This document shows positions 8,577 to 17,500 of a stretch of 40,241 bases of DNA, piece after piece; positions within the stretch are counted from its first letter, which is position 1, and every line of letters begins with the position of its first letter. The translations under genes and the position numbers were made by a program. Origin of the DNA: an uncultured Porphyromonadaceae bacterium (lineage in GTDB: Bacteria > Bacteroidota > Bacteroidia > Bacteroidales > Muribaculaceae); assembly GCA_900548975.1 (NCBI GenBank), contig URMS01000025.1:1-40241 (forward strand), in the 5' to 3' direction. The notes under the pieces were generated by a model that had not been told where the DNA came from, ran no database searches, and saw only the letters and a program-made list of their open reading frames with translations.

Positions 8577-10682
8577 TTATTTGACGGCGATTTTTTCGGA
8601 GACGCCGTTTTTGCGGCGGATGTATATGCCGCTTTCGGGCTGCGAGGCGAGTTTTACGCCCTGTACCGAGAAGTATTCGTATTCGCCGGCCTCGTCTACT
8701 GCCACGTTGGCTACAGCCGAGGTGGCGTCGGCGTCGGTCTGGGTGTGGGTGTAGCGGTCGCCGTTGAGCGATACGGTCCATTTCACGTTGTGGTTTTTCA
8801 GCGACGGATCCACTTTCCATTTGTTGTCCCACTGTGTGGCGGGTGTGGAGCGTACCATGTCGAAGTATTCCTGTGTGCCGTCGGGGGTGCCGTCTTCTTC
8901 GGTATTGACAGGCCCCCAGAACTGGCTCTTGCCTCCTACGTCCATGCGGAATTTATAGCGGAAATCGTCGATGGCCCAGTAGGCGGTCTGCTCCCACACG
9001 CCGTTGCCCTTGTATTCGCAGCCCTGGTTGAGGTCGCCGCCGAACCAGCAGCAGTACACCGTCATTTTGGTCACCTCGCCGATGTCGAATGTGCCTTTTG
9101 CAAAGTTTATGTTTATGCAGTAGATGCCGTCTTTGTCCACAGTGTTGGAGCTGCCTTTGGCGAGCTCGCCGCGGTCGGATGTGTAGGTGTCGGTGCCGTC
9201 GGTTACGGTGAATGTCCTGCCGGCGCTCAGGCGTGTGAAAAGCTCGAATGTGTTGTCGTCGATTTTTGTCATGGTCAGCGACGGGGCTTCGGCCAGGCCG
9301 TCGCCCTGCGCCGTGAGGGCTGCGGGAACGGTGTGTGCCGGTGCCTCGACACCGTATGCCATCGAGTGGGTGTACTGGCTGCCGTTGAGGTCTACGGTCA
9401 CCTCTATGCCTTTGAGCACATGGTCGGCATCGGCCTTGGAGATGTCGAATTTCCACTTGTTGTCCCACTGGTTGGCCGGGCTGGTTTCTTTCATGTAGTA
9501 GTATGCCTCGTCATCGCGCGGATCGCCGTCTTCATTGTCGTTTATCGGGCCCCACCACTGTATGCCGTTGCCGAGGTCCATGGCAAGGCGGTAGCGGGTG
9601 TCGTAGCCCCAGCCGAGGTTCAGAAGTGTGATGTCGCCGTAGCCTCTGAAGACGCCGTTTCCGGCATAGGTGAGTTCGATTTTGCGGTCGTTGCTAATGC
9701 AGTAGTACAGGCCAAGGCCTCCTACGGCTTCTACCGATACTGTCCGCGACACGAAGTTGATCTTTACGCGGTAGACGCCGGTCTTGTCGACGCTCACGGA
9801 GCCGTTTTCGGCCAGATATCCGTCGGCGGCGCCGTAGCGGGTGCCGTCGGCATCGATGGAGAATGTCTCGCCACCGCGGAGCTTGGTATATACCTCGAAA
9901 GAGCCCGCGCCGTGCATGTGCAGAGCCACTGTTTCGCCCTCGGCAAGCGCGCTGCCTGCTATCGACACCGCGGCCGGAATGTCGGCGTTGAGCCTGACGA
10001 CGCTCCGTACTACCGGGAGGGCTATCGATTCCATTATGTCGTATCCTGCGGCTGTGGGATGGACTCCGTCGTTGGTATAGGCCGGATTAAGAGCGCGATC
10101 GGTGCCCGATACCAGGGCCGAATAGTAGTCGATGTAGGGGTAGGAGCGGCTTTCGGCGTAGGCCTTGATGCGGGCGTTGAGCGATGCTATCTTGTCGGCG
10201 GCGTCGGTAATGGAGGTGTTCCAGTTGAATCCCGATGCGGGCAGCACACTGGCGAGAATCACTTTTATGCCGTTTGCCGAGGCAATCTCGGCCATGGAGG
10301 CGATGTTGCCGAATGTGCGGTCTTCGTTGTAGGCGTAGTTGTTTTCGGCGATGTCGTTGGTGCCGCCGTTGATTACCACTGCCGCCGGGGCGAGCTCGAC
10401 TATATCCTCGCGGAAGCGCACCAGGAACTGGTAGGTGGTCTGGCCGGCGATGCCGCGGCCGATGAAGTCGTTGTCGGAGAAGAACGACGGATGCGTCGTC
10501 ACCCAGAAATCGGTGATGGAGTTTCCGAGGAATACCACTCGTGAGCCCGAGTTTGCCTGGGCTTTGAGAACGGCGTTATTGCTGTCGTAACGGTTGATAT
10601 TGGCCCAGTCGTCGGCCGCCTGAACCGTCGTCAGACCGCCTGCGAGTAATATCGCGGCCATGACGCTTCTGATAAATTTCAT
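8577..10682 (-). CDS. Secreted SGNH esterase with two SusE-like modules
   Basis: A 701-residue multidomain esterase, predicted to remove acyl groups from a polysaccharide while bound to it. It has a signal peptide (1-22). An SGNH hydrolase domain (~25-230) carries the nucleophile block FLGNSITDFW (Ser55), GGTND (106-110) and NDGVHP (Asp205, His208). Two tandem modules follow at ~236-440 and ~453-648. Both repeat the landmarks of the SusE-like protein: SFEVYTKL/TFELFTRL, GVYRVKINF/GIYCININF, AGNGVF/KGNGVW, WWGPINDNEDGDP/FWGPVNTEEDGTP and QWDNKWK. The last 40 residues (YFSVQGV...SGIYIRR) resemble a T9SS-type C-terminal signal. The N-terminal half is clearly paralogous to the 241-residue esterase at 37142. 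It stands alone with its own promoter-like element; the module duplication is unusual. Confidence 0.85.
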   Translation of the reverse strand: MKFIRSVMAAILLAGGLTTVQAADDWANINRYDSNNAVLKAQANSGSRVVFLGNSITDFWVTTHPSFFSDNDFIGRGIAGQTTYQFLVRFREDIVELAPAAVVINGGTNDIAENNYAYNEDRTFGNIASMAEIASANGIKVILASVLPASGFNWNTSITDAADKIASLNARIKAYAESRSYPYIDYYSALVSGTDRALNPAYTNDGVHPTAAGYDIMESIALPVVRSVVRLNADIPAAVSIAGSALAEGETVALHMHGAGSFEVYTKLRGGETFSIDADGTRYGAADGYLAENGSVSVDKTGVYRVKINFVSRTVSVEAVGGLGLYYCISNDRKIELTYAGNGVFRGYGDITLLNLGWGYDTRYRLAMDLGNGIQWWGPINDNEDGDPRDDEAYYYMKETSPANQWDNKWKFDISKADADHVLKGIEVTVDLNGSQYTHSMAYGVEAPAHTVPAALTAQGDGLAEAPSLTMTKIDDNTFELFTRLSAGRTFTVTDGTDTYTSDRGELAKGSSNTVDKDGIYCININFAKGTFDIGEVTKMTVYCCWFGGDLNQGCEYKGNGVWEQTAYWAIDDFRYKFRMDVGGKSQFWGPVNTEEDGTPDGTQEYFDMVRSTPATQWDNKWKVDPSLKNHNVKWTVSLNGDRYTHTQTDADATSAVANVAVDEAGEYEYFSVQGVKLASQPESGIYIRRKNGVSEKIAVK

Positions 10683-10707
10683 AGTGATAGATTTAGATGT
10701 TGTGCGG

Positions 10708-10715
10708 CAAAATTA
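10708..10715 (-). promoter_or_regulatory. Probable promoter -7 element for the SGNH esterase
   Basis: The minus strand reads TAATTTTG, matching TAnnTTTG, 26 bases before the esterase ATG at 10682. No convincing -33 TTTG is seen. The rest of 10683-10888 holds direct repeat copy A and the ATPase terminator. Confidence 0.4.
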
Positions 10716-10781
10716 TGCATACGCCCGCGGGCAGATGTGTCGCAGAGCGCCATTCTTGTCTTTCGCCCCCTCGCGCGCCCG

Positions 10782-10878
10782 ATTTTATGAGGTATACCAA
10801 ACAAAAATGAGGAAAACAGATTTTTGCGAGGTATACCTAATAAAAATTCCGGAGAGCGGGGGCGCCGTTCTCCGGGAT
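10782..10878. repeat. 97-bp direct repeat, copy A
   Basis: This copy matches 12117-12213 at 94 of 97 positions in the same orientation; the offset is 1,335 bp. It contains two GGTATACC palindromes at 10791 and 10830, 39 bp apart, each followed by an A-rich stretch, and then a GC-rich hairpin (CCGGAGA/TCTCCGG, 10849-10875). On the minus strand the hairpin is followed by a T-run, so it also terminates the ATPase gene. The two copies frame the ATPase like the flanks of a cassette. Confidence 0.85.
10849..10875 (-). terminator. Terminator of the AAA+ ATPase gene
   Basis: CCGGAGA (10849-10855) pairs with TCTCCGG (10869-10875) around a GC-rich loop. The minus strand continues with AATTTTTATT. It lies 14 bases beyond the ATPase stop and is nearly identical to the terminator at 12181-12213. 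Confidence 0.7.
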
Positions 10879-10888
10879 AGTATCGTCG

Positions 10889-12100
10889 TTAAAAATTGTC
10901 TGTTTTGAGGAATGTGCGCAGCGACATATGCACGATGCCATTGTAATTTGCAGGCTTGGTGATGGCATCCATGGAGATCACATATTTGGGATAATTGTCG
11001 GGTATTTTCATCAGATTCCCGAATTCTCGTTCGAGAGTTTTTTCGTCGGCAATGAGGTATGCTACCTGGAAATATGCGGTTTTGCCATTTTTTTCGGCTA
11101 CAAAATCAATTTCGCCGTTGGGCAGCGAACCGACTGTCAGCTTGTAGCCCAGTCCTTTCAGATGCAGATACACGGTGTTTTCCATTACTTTCTCGATGTC
11201 GCGGGTGCGGTTGTTTCCCACAAGAAGATTCCTCAGACCGAGATCCTCGAAATAGTATTTGTCGTTGGTCTCGAGCAATTTTTTACCGTGTATGTCGTAG
11301 CGGGGTACTTTGTTGATTATATAGGCATTCGACGCCGCCTTGAGGTAATTTATGGCCGACAGCGGAGTCAGATCGACTTTCTGTGCCTTCAGATACTTCG
11401 ACAGTGATGTGGCCGAGACAAGCTGGCCGGTATTGTCGCTGATGAAGGCCATAAGGTTTTCGAACAATGTGACGTTGCGCAGATTCTCGCGCTGCACCAC
11501 ATCCTTGAGCACGATGGTGTTGTATATATTCTGAATATATTCCCATACCATGTCGGTATTTTCGAGCCCGAGACGGAACAGGTGCGGCAGTCCGCCGAAC
11601 GACAGATAGCTTTCAAGACTTTCCGGATTATCCCCGAGTCTGTGGAACTCGAGAAACTCTCTGTACGAAAGACTCTGCACATGGATATCGATATATCTGC
11701 CTCCGAGATAGGTCGACAGTTCCGACGACATCATTTTCGCATGGCTGCCCGTGACGATTATCTGGCATTCTTCGTCGGCATTGAGGCTCCTCAGGGTGTT
11801 TTCGAAGCCGTCGATATCCTGAACTTCGTCGATAAGCAGATAGTTTCGGGCATTGTCAATGTAGTTTTCCGCAACATAGGCCGAAAGATCTTCATCGGTT
11901 CTTATATCTGCAAACTGTTTTTTCTCTTTGTTTATGTATATGACATTAGAATCGGCTATCGTTTCTTTTATGATTCGGGATAGCTGTCGCAGTATATAGC
12001 TTTTGCCGACACGGCGCTGGCCGGTCAGAGCTATTATCATGCCTTTGTCGAGAAAACGCAGCACATGGTTGATGTAGTCGGGGCGCGATATGATTTCCAT
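10889..12100 (-). CDS. AAA+ ATPase with DUF4143 domain
   Basis: A 403-residue ATPase of the widespread AAA/DUF4143 family, whose cellular role is unknown. The chosen start is the ATG at 12100 (MEIISRPDYI), because homologues begin this way; an in-frame ATG at 12139 would add 13 residues encoded by promoter and repeat DNA. Walker A GQRRVGKS is at 27-34, Walker B YLLIDEVQ at 87-94, and sensor-like VTGSH near 116-120. A winged-helix/DUF4143 C-terminal half (YINKVPRYDIHGK, YYFEDLGLRN, NGEIDFVAEK) ends in a nuclease-like fold. It has no secretion signal and no link to glycan use. Composition is more AT-rich than the flanking GH genes, and 97-bp direct repeats lie on both sides, which suggests insertion into the glycan locus. 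Confidence 0.85.
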   Translation of the reverse strand: MEIISRPDYINHVLRFLDKGMIIALTGQRRVGKSYILRQLSRIIKETIADSNVIYINKEKKQFADIRTDEDLSAYVAENYIDNARNYLLIDEVQDIDGFENTLRSLNADEECQIIVTGSHAKMMSSELSTYLGGRYIDIHVQSLSYREFLEFHRLGDNPESLESYLSFGGLPHLFRLGLENTDMVWEYIQNIYNTIVLKDVVQRENLRNVTLFENLMAFISDNTGQLVSATSLSKYLKAQKVDLTPLSAINYLKAASNAYIINKVPRYDIHGKKLLETNDKYYFEDLGLRNLLVGNNRTRDIEKVMENTVYLHLKGLGYKLTVGSLPNGEIDFVAEKNGKTAYFQVAYLIADEKTLEREFGNLMKIPDNYPKYVISMDAITKPANYNGIVHMSLRTFLKTDNF

Positions 12101-12104
12101 GAGA

Positions 12105-12136
12105 CAAAGATAGGGAATTTTATGAGGTATACCAAA
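12105..12136 (-). promoter_or_regulatory. Promoter of the ATPase gene, overlapping a palindrome
   Basis: The minus strand has TTTG at 12133-12136 and TATCTTTG at 12105-12112, separated by 20 bases, a full match to the Bacteroidota -33/-7 pattern. The start of transcription would fall at about 12098-12101, essentially on the ATG at 12100, so the mRNA would be leaderless or nearly so. The -33 box touches the GGTATACC palindrome at 12126-12133, so that site could be an operator. Confidence 0.6.
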
Positions 12137-12213
12137 CAAAAATGAGGAAAACAGATTTTTGTAAGGTATACCTAATAAAAATCCCGGAGAGCGGGGGCGC
12201 CGTTCTCCGGGAT
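12117..12213. repeat. 97-bp direct repeat, copy B
   Basis: Partner of 10782-10878, with three mismatches. GGTATACC palindromes are at 12126-12133 and 12165-12172, again 39 bp apart. Its 3' part is the GH92 terminator hairpin. It also supplies the -33 region of the ATPase promoter, so the repeat is at once a promoter/operator and a terminator. Confidence 0.85.
12181..12213 (-). terminator. Terminator of the GH3-to-GH92 operon
   Basis: ATCCCGGAGA (12181-12190) pairs perfectly with TCTCCGGGAT (12204-12213). The minus strand continues with TTTTATTAGG. It lies 24 bases beyond the GH92 stop. Confidence 0.75.
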
Positions 12214-12237
12214 TGAAGGGGATGGGATGATGCGGGA

Positions 12238-14397
12238 TTATTCGGTGACTACGACGAGTTCCTTGCCGGCGGCGAGGTCGGCGTGGTTCACGAAGTAGCC
12301 GTCGAGGGGCTGACCGCCTACGGTCACTTCTTTAATCTTGGTGCCGTTGCCGGTCTTGGATATGGTCATTACCTTGTCGTCGCCGAGGTCGAATGTCACC
12401 TTGTCGAAGAGGGGCACCGATACGATGTACTGCGGGTCGGCCGGAGAGTAGGTGTAGATACCCATTGCTGTGAGGGCGTACCATGCCGACATTTCACCGG
12501 CGTCGTCCATGCCTGCGTAAGCGAGCTTGTCCTTGCCCATGTCGTAGAAGCGGTCGAGGATCTTGTTGATGAATTCCTGCGATTTCTCCTGCTTGCCCAC
12601 GAAGTAATAGGTGAAGGGGATGGTGTGACCCGGCTGGTTGCCGTGGCAGTAGTTGCCGATGAAGCCGGTCATGTTGGCCACTTCGAGGCCGCAGTAGGGA
12701 CGTGTGAGCATAGTGTCGAGCTTGGCTTCCACAACCTCGGGCGAGGGGTAGAGGGCTATCACTCCTTCGGGATCGTGGGGAGCGTAGAAGAGCGAGTTCC
12801 AGCCGTTGGCCTCGCGGTACATGTGCTGGTAGTAGGGCAGGTCGGGATTGTATTTGGGCATCCAGTCGCCGCCTTCGATGCGGCCCATGAAGAAGCCGTT
12901 GTCGGGGTTGAACACATTCTTATAGTTCTTCGAGCGTTCCATCAGCTTGTTGTAGTTCACTGAGTCGCCGAGTTCTTTGGCAATCTGGGCTACGGCGTAG
13001 TCGTCGTAGGCATATTCGAGGGTCTTGGTGACGCCGCCTTTGTGCTCTTCCCAGAAGGGGCAGTCGGGCAGGTTCTCGTCGGCCACATAGCCGTTGGCGA
13101 GGTATTCTTCCATCCATGCGCGTCCGCCGGGGCCGGGCACCATTGCGCTCTTGAGGCACAGAGCGTATGCGCGGTCGAGGTCGAAGTCCTTGATGCCGCG
13201 TTTCCAGCTGCCGATGATGAATGTGGGAGCGTGGTCGCCGTGGAAGTAGGTGGGAATATAGCCCGAGCCTTTTTCGCCGCGGTCGATGGTCGACTTGATT
13301 ACGTCGCGGGCTACATCGGGCTGAAGCATGCCCAGCAGGATGAGCTGGTTGCGGCTTACATCCCAGAATGCGGGGTTGGAGTAGTAGCGGAATGTGGAGT
13401 CGGTGATGATTTCGCCGCGGTTGTCGCGGTATTCGCCGTTGACGTCGCTCTCCAGACGCGGCATCAGCGATGCGCGGTAGAGGGTGGAGTAGAGCAGGCC
13501 TTTTTCGCGTTCGGTGCCGCCTTCTACCTTAACTTTTGCCAGCAGGTTCTCCCAGGTGTCGTTGGCTTCCTGTTTTACCTGGTCGAAGTTCTTATCGAGC
13601 ATTTCGGCCTCGAGGTTCTTCTTTGCGTTGTCGACGCTCACATACGACATGCCCACCTTCACTTCGAGGGGTTCTTTGCCGGTGTTGTTCTTGAAGTCGA
13701 CTACTGCCACGGGCGCACCGCGCTCGGCTTTGCTGGTCTGTATGCCGATGGAGTCGATGGGCAGATTGGTCACAGCGTAGTAGTACACGCCGTTCTGATG
13801 GCCCGAGAAAGCGTTGTCGGCGGCTTTATCGATGGCCCAGTTGCGTACGTTGCCCTGGTTGTGAGCCACGTTGACGAGAAGACGTTTGGGGTCTTTTTCG
13901 TTGAATGTGTATTTGTGGTAGCCTGCATGCGGGGTTGTGGTAAGCTCGGCATTCACGCCATAGCGGTTGAGGAATACCTGATAATAGCCCGGATGTGCCG
14001 ATTCATTCTTGTGCGAGTAGCCCGAAGCGTAGTTATCGGCGTTGAAATAGCCGGTGACAGGGATGATAGGCAGGTCGATGAGGTTCCAGTGGCCCATGGC
14101 AGAATGGGCGAAACCGAGGATTGTAGTGTCCTCGTACTGATAACCGCCGCCTGCGTGCCACATGGTCACGGGCGTAAGCTGTACCATGGCGTTGGGGAGT
14201 GTGGCGCCGGGGAATGCCTCGGCACCCCATGTGCGCTTCTGCTGATGGCGTTCGTAGCCCAGATCCTCGGTTTCCCAGAGGGTGGCTGTGCCGAGCAGCG
14301 GGTTCACGTAGTCGGTGAGGCCCGTCACTGCTTTTTCTTTTTCGGCGCAGCTGCAGAGCATTGCTGCCACCGAAAGAATTGCAAGAAATTTCTTCAT
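12238..14397 (-). CDS. GH92 alpha-mannosidase lipoprotein
   Basis: A 719-residue calcium-dependent exo-alpha-mannosidase of family GH92, with a lipobox LCSC (Cys17) that anchors it to a membrane. Family landmarks are VNPLLGT (31-37), GGVTKTLEYAYDDY, HGNQP (585-589) and DDAGEMSAWY (631-640), the last two holding the catalytic-base and calcium region. The acid-region sequence is REANGWNSLFYAPHD, not the EGNSWHYTWSVFHD form seen in the second GH92 at 30257. The two enzymes therefore probably differ in linkage preference (inference). It follows GH2 after a hairpin spacer and is likely the last gene of the long minus-strand operon, ending at the 12181 terminator. Confidence 0.92.
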   Translation of the reverse strand: MKKFLAILSVAAMLCSCAEKEKAVTGLTDYVNPLLGTATLWETEDLGYERHQQKRTWGAEAFPGATLPNAMVQLTPVTMWHAGGGYQYEDTTILGFAHSAMGHWNLIDLPIIPVTGYFNADNYASGYSHKNESAHPGYYQVFLNRYGVNAELTTTPHAGYHKYTFNEKDPKRLLVNVAHNQGNVRNWAIDKAADNAFSGHQNGVYYYAVTNLPIDSIGIQTSKAERGAPVAVVDFKNNTGKEPLEVKVGMSYVSVDNAKKNLEAEMLDKNFDQVKQEANDTWENLLAKVKVEGGTEREKGLLYSTLYRASLMPRLESDVNGEYRDNRGEIITDSTFRYYSNPAFWDVSRNQLILLGMLQPDVARDVIKSTIDRGEKGSGYIPTYFHGDHAPTFIIGSWKRGIKDFDLDRAYALCLKSAMVPGPGGRAWMEEYLANGYVADENLPDCPFWEEHKGGVTKTLEYAYDDYAVAQIAKELGDSVNYNKLMERSKNYKNVFNPDNGFFMGRIEGGDWMPKYNPDLPYYQHMYREANGWNSLFYAPHDPEGVIALYPSPEVVEAKLDTMLTRPYCGLEVANMTGFIGNYCHGNQPGHTIPFTYYFVGKQEKSQEFINKILDRFYDMGKDKLAYAGMDDAGEMSAWYALTAMGIYTYSPADPQYIVSVPLFDKVTFDLGDDKVMTISKTGNGTKIKEVTVGGQPLDGYFVNHADLAAGKELVVVTE

Positions 14398-14423
14398 GTC
14401 GTAGATGTTTTTGGGAGGTAAGG

Positions 14424-14548
14424 AGTTGAAAGAGTCGAATAAGTTAAGATAATGGCCCCGGCTCGCCGGTACTATTATCTTAACTTTTTAAACTCATTAC
14501 TCTTTCAACTTTACAATTATCTTAATTTTTTAAACTTATTACTTTTTC
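14424..14548 (-). promoter_or_regulatory. Intercistronic hairpin and 36-bp direct repeat between GH2 and GH92
   Basis: Two nested perfect stems lie here. AGTTGAAAGAG (14424-14434) pairs with CTCTTTCAACT (14500-14510), and AAGTTAAGATAAT (14441-14453) pairs with ATTATCTTAACTT (14474-14486). The segment 14471-14506 is also repeated directly at 14513-14548 (32 of 36 positions), so the second copy covers the GH2 stop codon. It is probably an mRNA processing or attenuation structure; the T-runs could also give partial termination after GH2. Confidence 0.6.
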
Positions 14549-17500
14549 GAGCCGGCGGCTACGGGCGAGAAGCGCAGAGTATAGCTTAGCTCGTCGGCGC
14601 CCTGCCAGTTGCCGGGATAGGGTGTCTCGTAGTGAGGCAGACAGCAGTCGGAGCCGCAGCTGTTGTTGCCGATGCCGCGCTGCCAGTAGTCGAAGTGAGC
14701 GAATGTTTCGGGATGTTCCTTGAGATCCGACCAGTGCAGACGGGTGTACTGGGTCACTTTGTTCCAGTCCAGTTCGTTGTAGTGCGACAGCGAGAATGCC
14801 ACGTCGCCCTCGGTGAGTACGGTCAGATCTACCTTGCCCTCCTTGTCCTTGAGTACCAGGCGGCGCAGGCCCTGACGGTCGCCGTAGGTCTGCGGGTGAG
14901 TGTTTTCGTCGACCATGTCGCGGATGGTGGTGCTATAGTTCTGCAGGTATGAGCCGGTCTGGCGGTCCTTGTAGTTGCTCCAGGGTCCTTTGGCGTAGTA
15001 TTCGATTTCTTCGAATCCGGGAGCGAAAGCCATGCCCATGCCCAGGCGCCGCAGGCCGCGGCGCTGCGGATCGAACGACACCTTCATGTCGAGGGTGCCG
15101 TCGGGATATATGGTGTAGTTGACGTTATAGGCTGTTTTGGAACCGGTCGCACCCATGGCGAGGGTCGCTTTGCCGTCGCGGAGAGCCAGCGGCAAGTGAA
15201 CAGTGTGCTTCTCGATGCCGTTGGCGCCGTAGTCGTAGCGCATGTCGCCGCCGTTGTTCACGTCCTCTATGAATTGCTTGCCCTCAGTATCGTTGTCGAT
15301 GCGGCGGAAGTCGTTGTATTCCGGTGCCTTGGCTATCAGCTGGCGTCCGTTGTAGATGTAGCTGCATAGAGCACCGTTTTCGTCGAATTCTATCTCGAAA
15401 TTGTCGCCGGTGACCTTACGGCCGGTCACGGCGAGCTGTCCCTTGGCGTCGACAGCCGGAAGTGCCGTGCGTGGCGTCAGCATGAACTGTTCGTCGGCCA
15501 GCATATAGTCTTTGTCGGCCCACGGAGTGGCCTCTTTCAGGCAGAGACCTACTATCAGCGAGTACTCGGCATCGGGCTTGGCTACGGTGTTGATGGGCAG
15601 TGCCACGCATGCGGTATCGAGGGCGGCCACATGTACGGGCATGGTGAATTCCTCTACTTTCTTGCCGTCGCGCAGCACGGTGCCGCGGAGGTAGAACTTG
15701 TCGTTGAGGTTGTTGAAGGGATATTTGTTCACAATGGTGAGACGGCCGTCGGCATAGTCGCGGAAATCGACATGCTGATATACTTTCTTCACTTCGGTGA
15801 GCTTCGACGTCCAGCGGCGGTCGGGGGTTATGATGCCGTTGTTGAGGAAGTTGCCATGGAAAGCCTTGTCGTTGCTTGCATGTGTGTCGAACCACGGGTC
15901 GTAGTCGTAGCCGCCGGTCCAGGCATGGTAGCCGTTGGCATCGATGGTCTTGCCGGCGCGTATGGCTTCGGGATTATAGATGGCCTGGTCGACCCAGTCC
16001 CAGATACAGGCGCCCACGATACCTGTGCTGCTCTCGATGAGCTTCCAGTAGTCGGTGAGATTGCCTACGGCCTGGCCCATGGCATGAGCATATTCGCAGA
16101 TGAAGAACGGACGTCCGTCGGCCGAGCCTTTCATCTGTCGGCGAACGCCATCGACCATGGTGTACATTTCGGAGTACATGTCGGAAGCCTTGTCGCCGTG
16201 GCAGTGTACGAAGCGGTTGTCGAGGCTCTTGACAGTATTGTAGCATGCCGTCATGTTGTCGCCCGAGTCGTTTTCGTTGCCGAGCGACCAAAAGATGACG
16301 CATGGATGGTTGCGGTCGCGGAGCACCATACGGCGGTTGCGGTCGGTGAAAGCGTCGGTCCATTCGGGATTGCGTGTCAGGGTCTGGTTGCCGTGGCATT
16401 CGAGGTCGGCCTCGTCCATCACGTAGAGTCCGTAATAGTCCATCATGGCATACATCTTGGCCTGGCGCGGATAGTGGCTGGTGCGCACGGTGTTGAGGTT
16501 GGCCTGCTTCATCAGGCGGATGTCGGCGAGCATTGTCTCGTTGTCGACATAACGGCCGTAGAGGGGATGGGTGTCGTGTATGTCGGCGCCTTTGAAGAAT
16601 ATGCGTTTGCCGTTGATGGTGTAGTAGTGGTGGTCGGCTGAGTCTACAACTGCAATATTGCGGAAGCCGTATTTTGTGGAGAAAGCCATCTCTTCCCTGC
16701 CCTTATCCGACTGTGTGAGCACGACAGTATAGAGATAGGGATTCTCGGCATTCCATGGGGTCAGATTCTTCAGGCCGGGGAGTGTGAGGTTTATCTTTTT
16801 GGATTTGTCCTTGAACTGCACGCGCTGCGAGGTCTTGGCCACCAGATTGCGCTTGGCGTCGTAGAGCTCAACAGCCACCGTCTTGTCGGCATTACGGCCG
16901 TCGCGGTTGTCGAGTTCAACGGCCACGTCGAGATTGCCGGCAGTGCCGTCGGCGCTCTGGTCGGCTACGGTGATGTAGTGGTCGCGGACAAAGGTGCGCG
17001 GGGTGGCGTAGAGATATACGTCGCGGTGTATGCCGCTGAGGCGCCACATATCCTGAGCTTCGAGGTAGGAACCGTCGCACCAGCGGTATACTTTGACTGA
17101 GAGCTGATTTTTGCCCGGGCGGGCAAGGGCGCTGATGTCGAATTCGGCAACGTTGTTGGCGCCCTGCGAGTATCCGGCGAAGCGGCCGTTGACCCATACG
17201 GCGCAGCAGCTGTACACGCCGTCGAAGTGCAGGAACACACGTTTGTCGTTCCATTTCTCGGGCAGGTCGAAGTTGCGGCGGTAGAAACCGATGGCATTAT
17301 GCTCGGTGATACCGTGCTCCACCCAGCCTTTTACGGCTGCGGGAGGCGTATTTTCGAAGGGATAGAAATAGTTGTTGTAGGTCGGTTTGTTGTATTTCCC
17401 GGCCATTTCCCAGCTCATCGGCACGCGTATGTCATCCCAGCCGGAGTCGTCGAGAGTGGCGCTCTGGAACTCGGCCTTGCCCGGACCTTCGGGTGTACCG

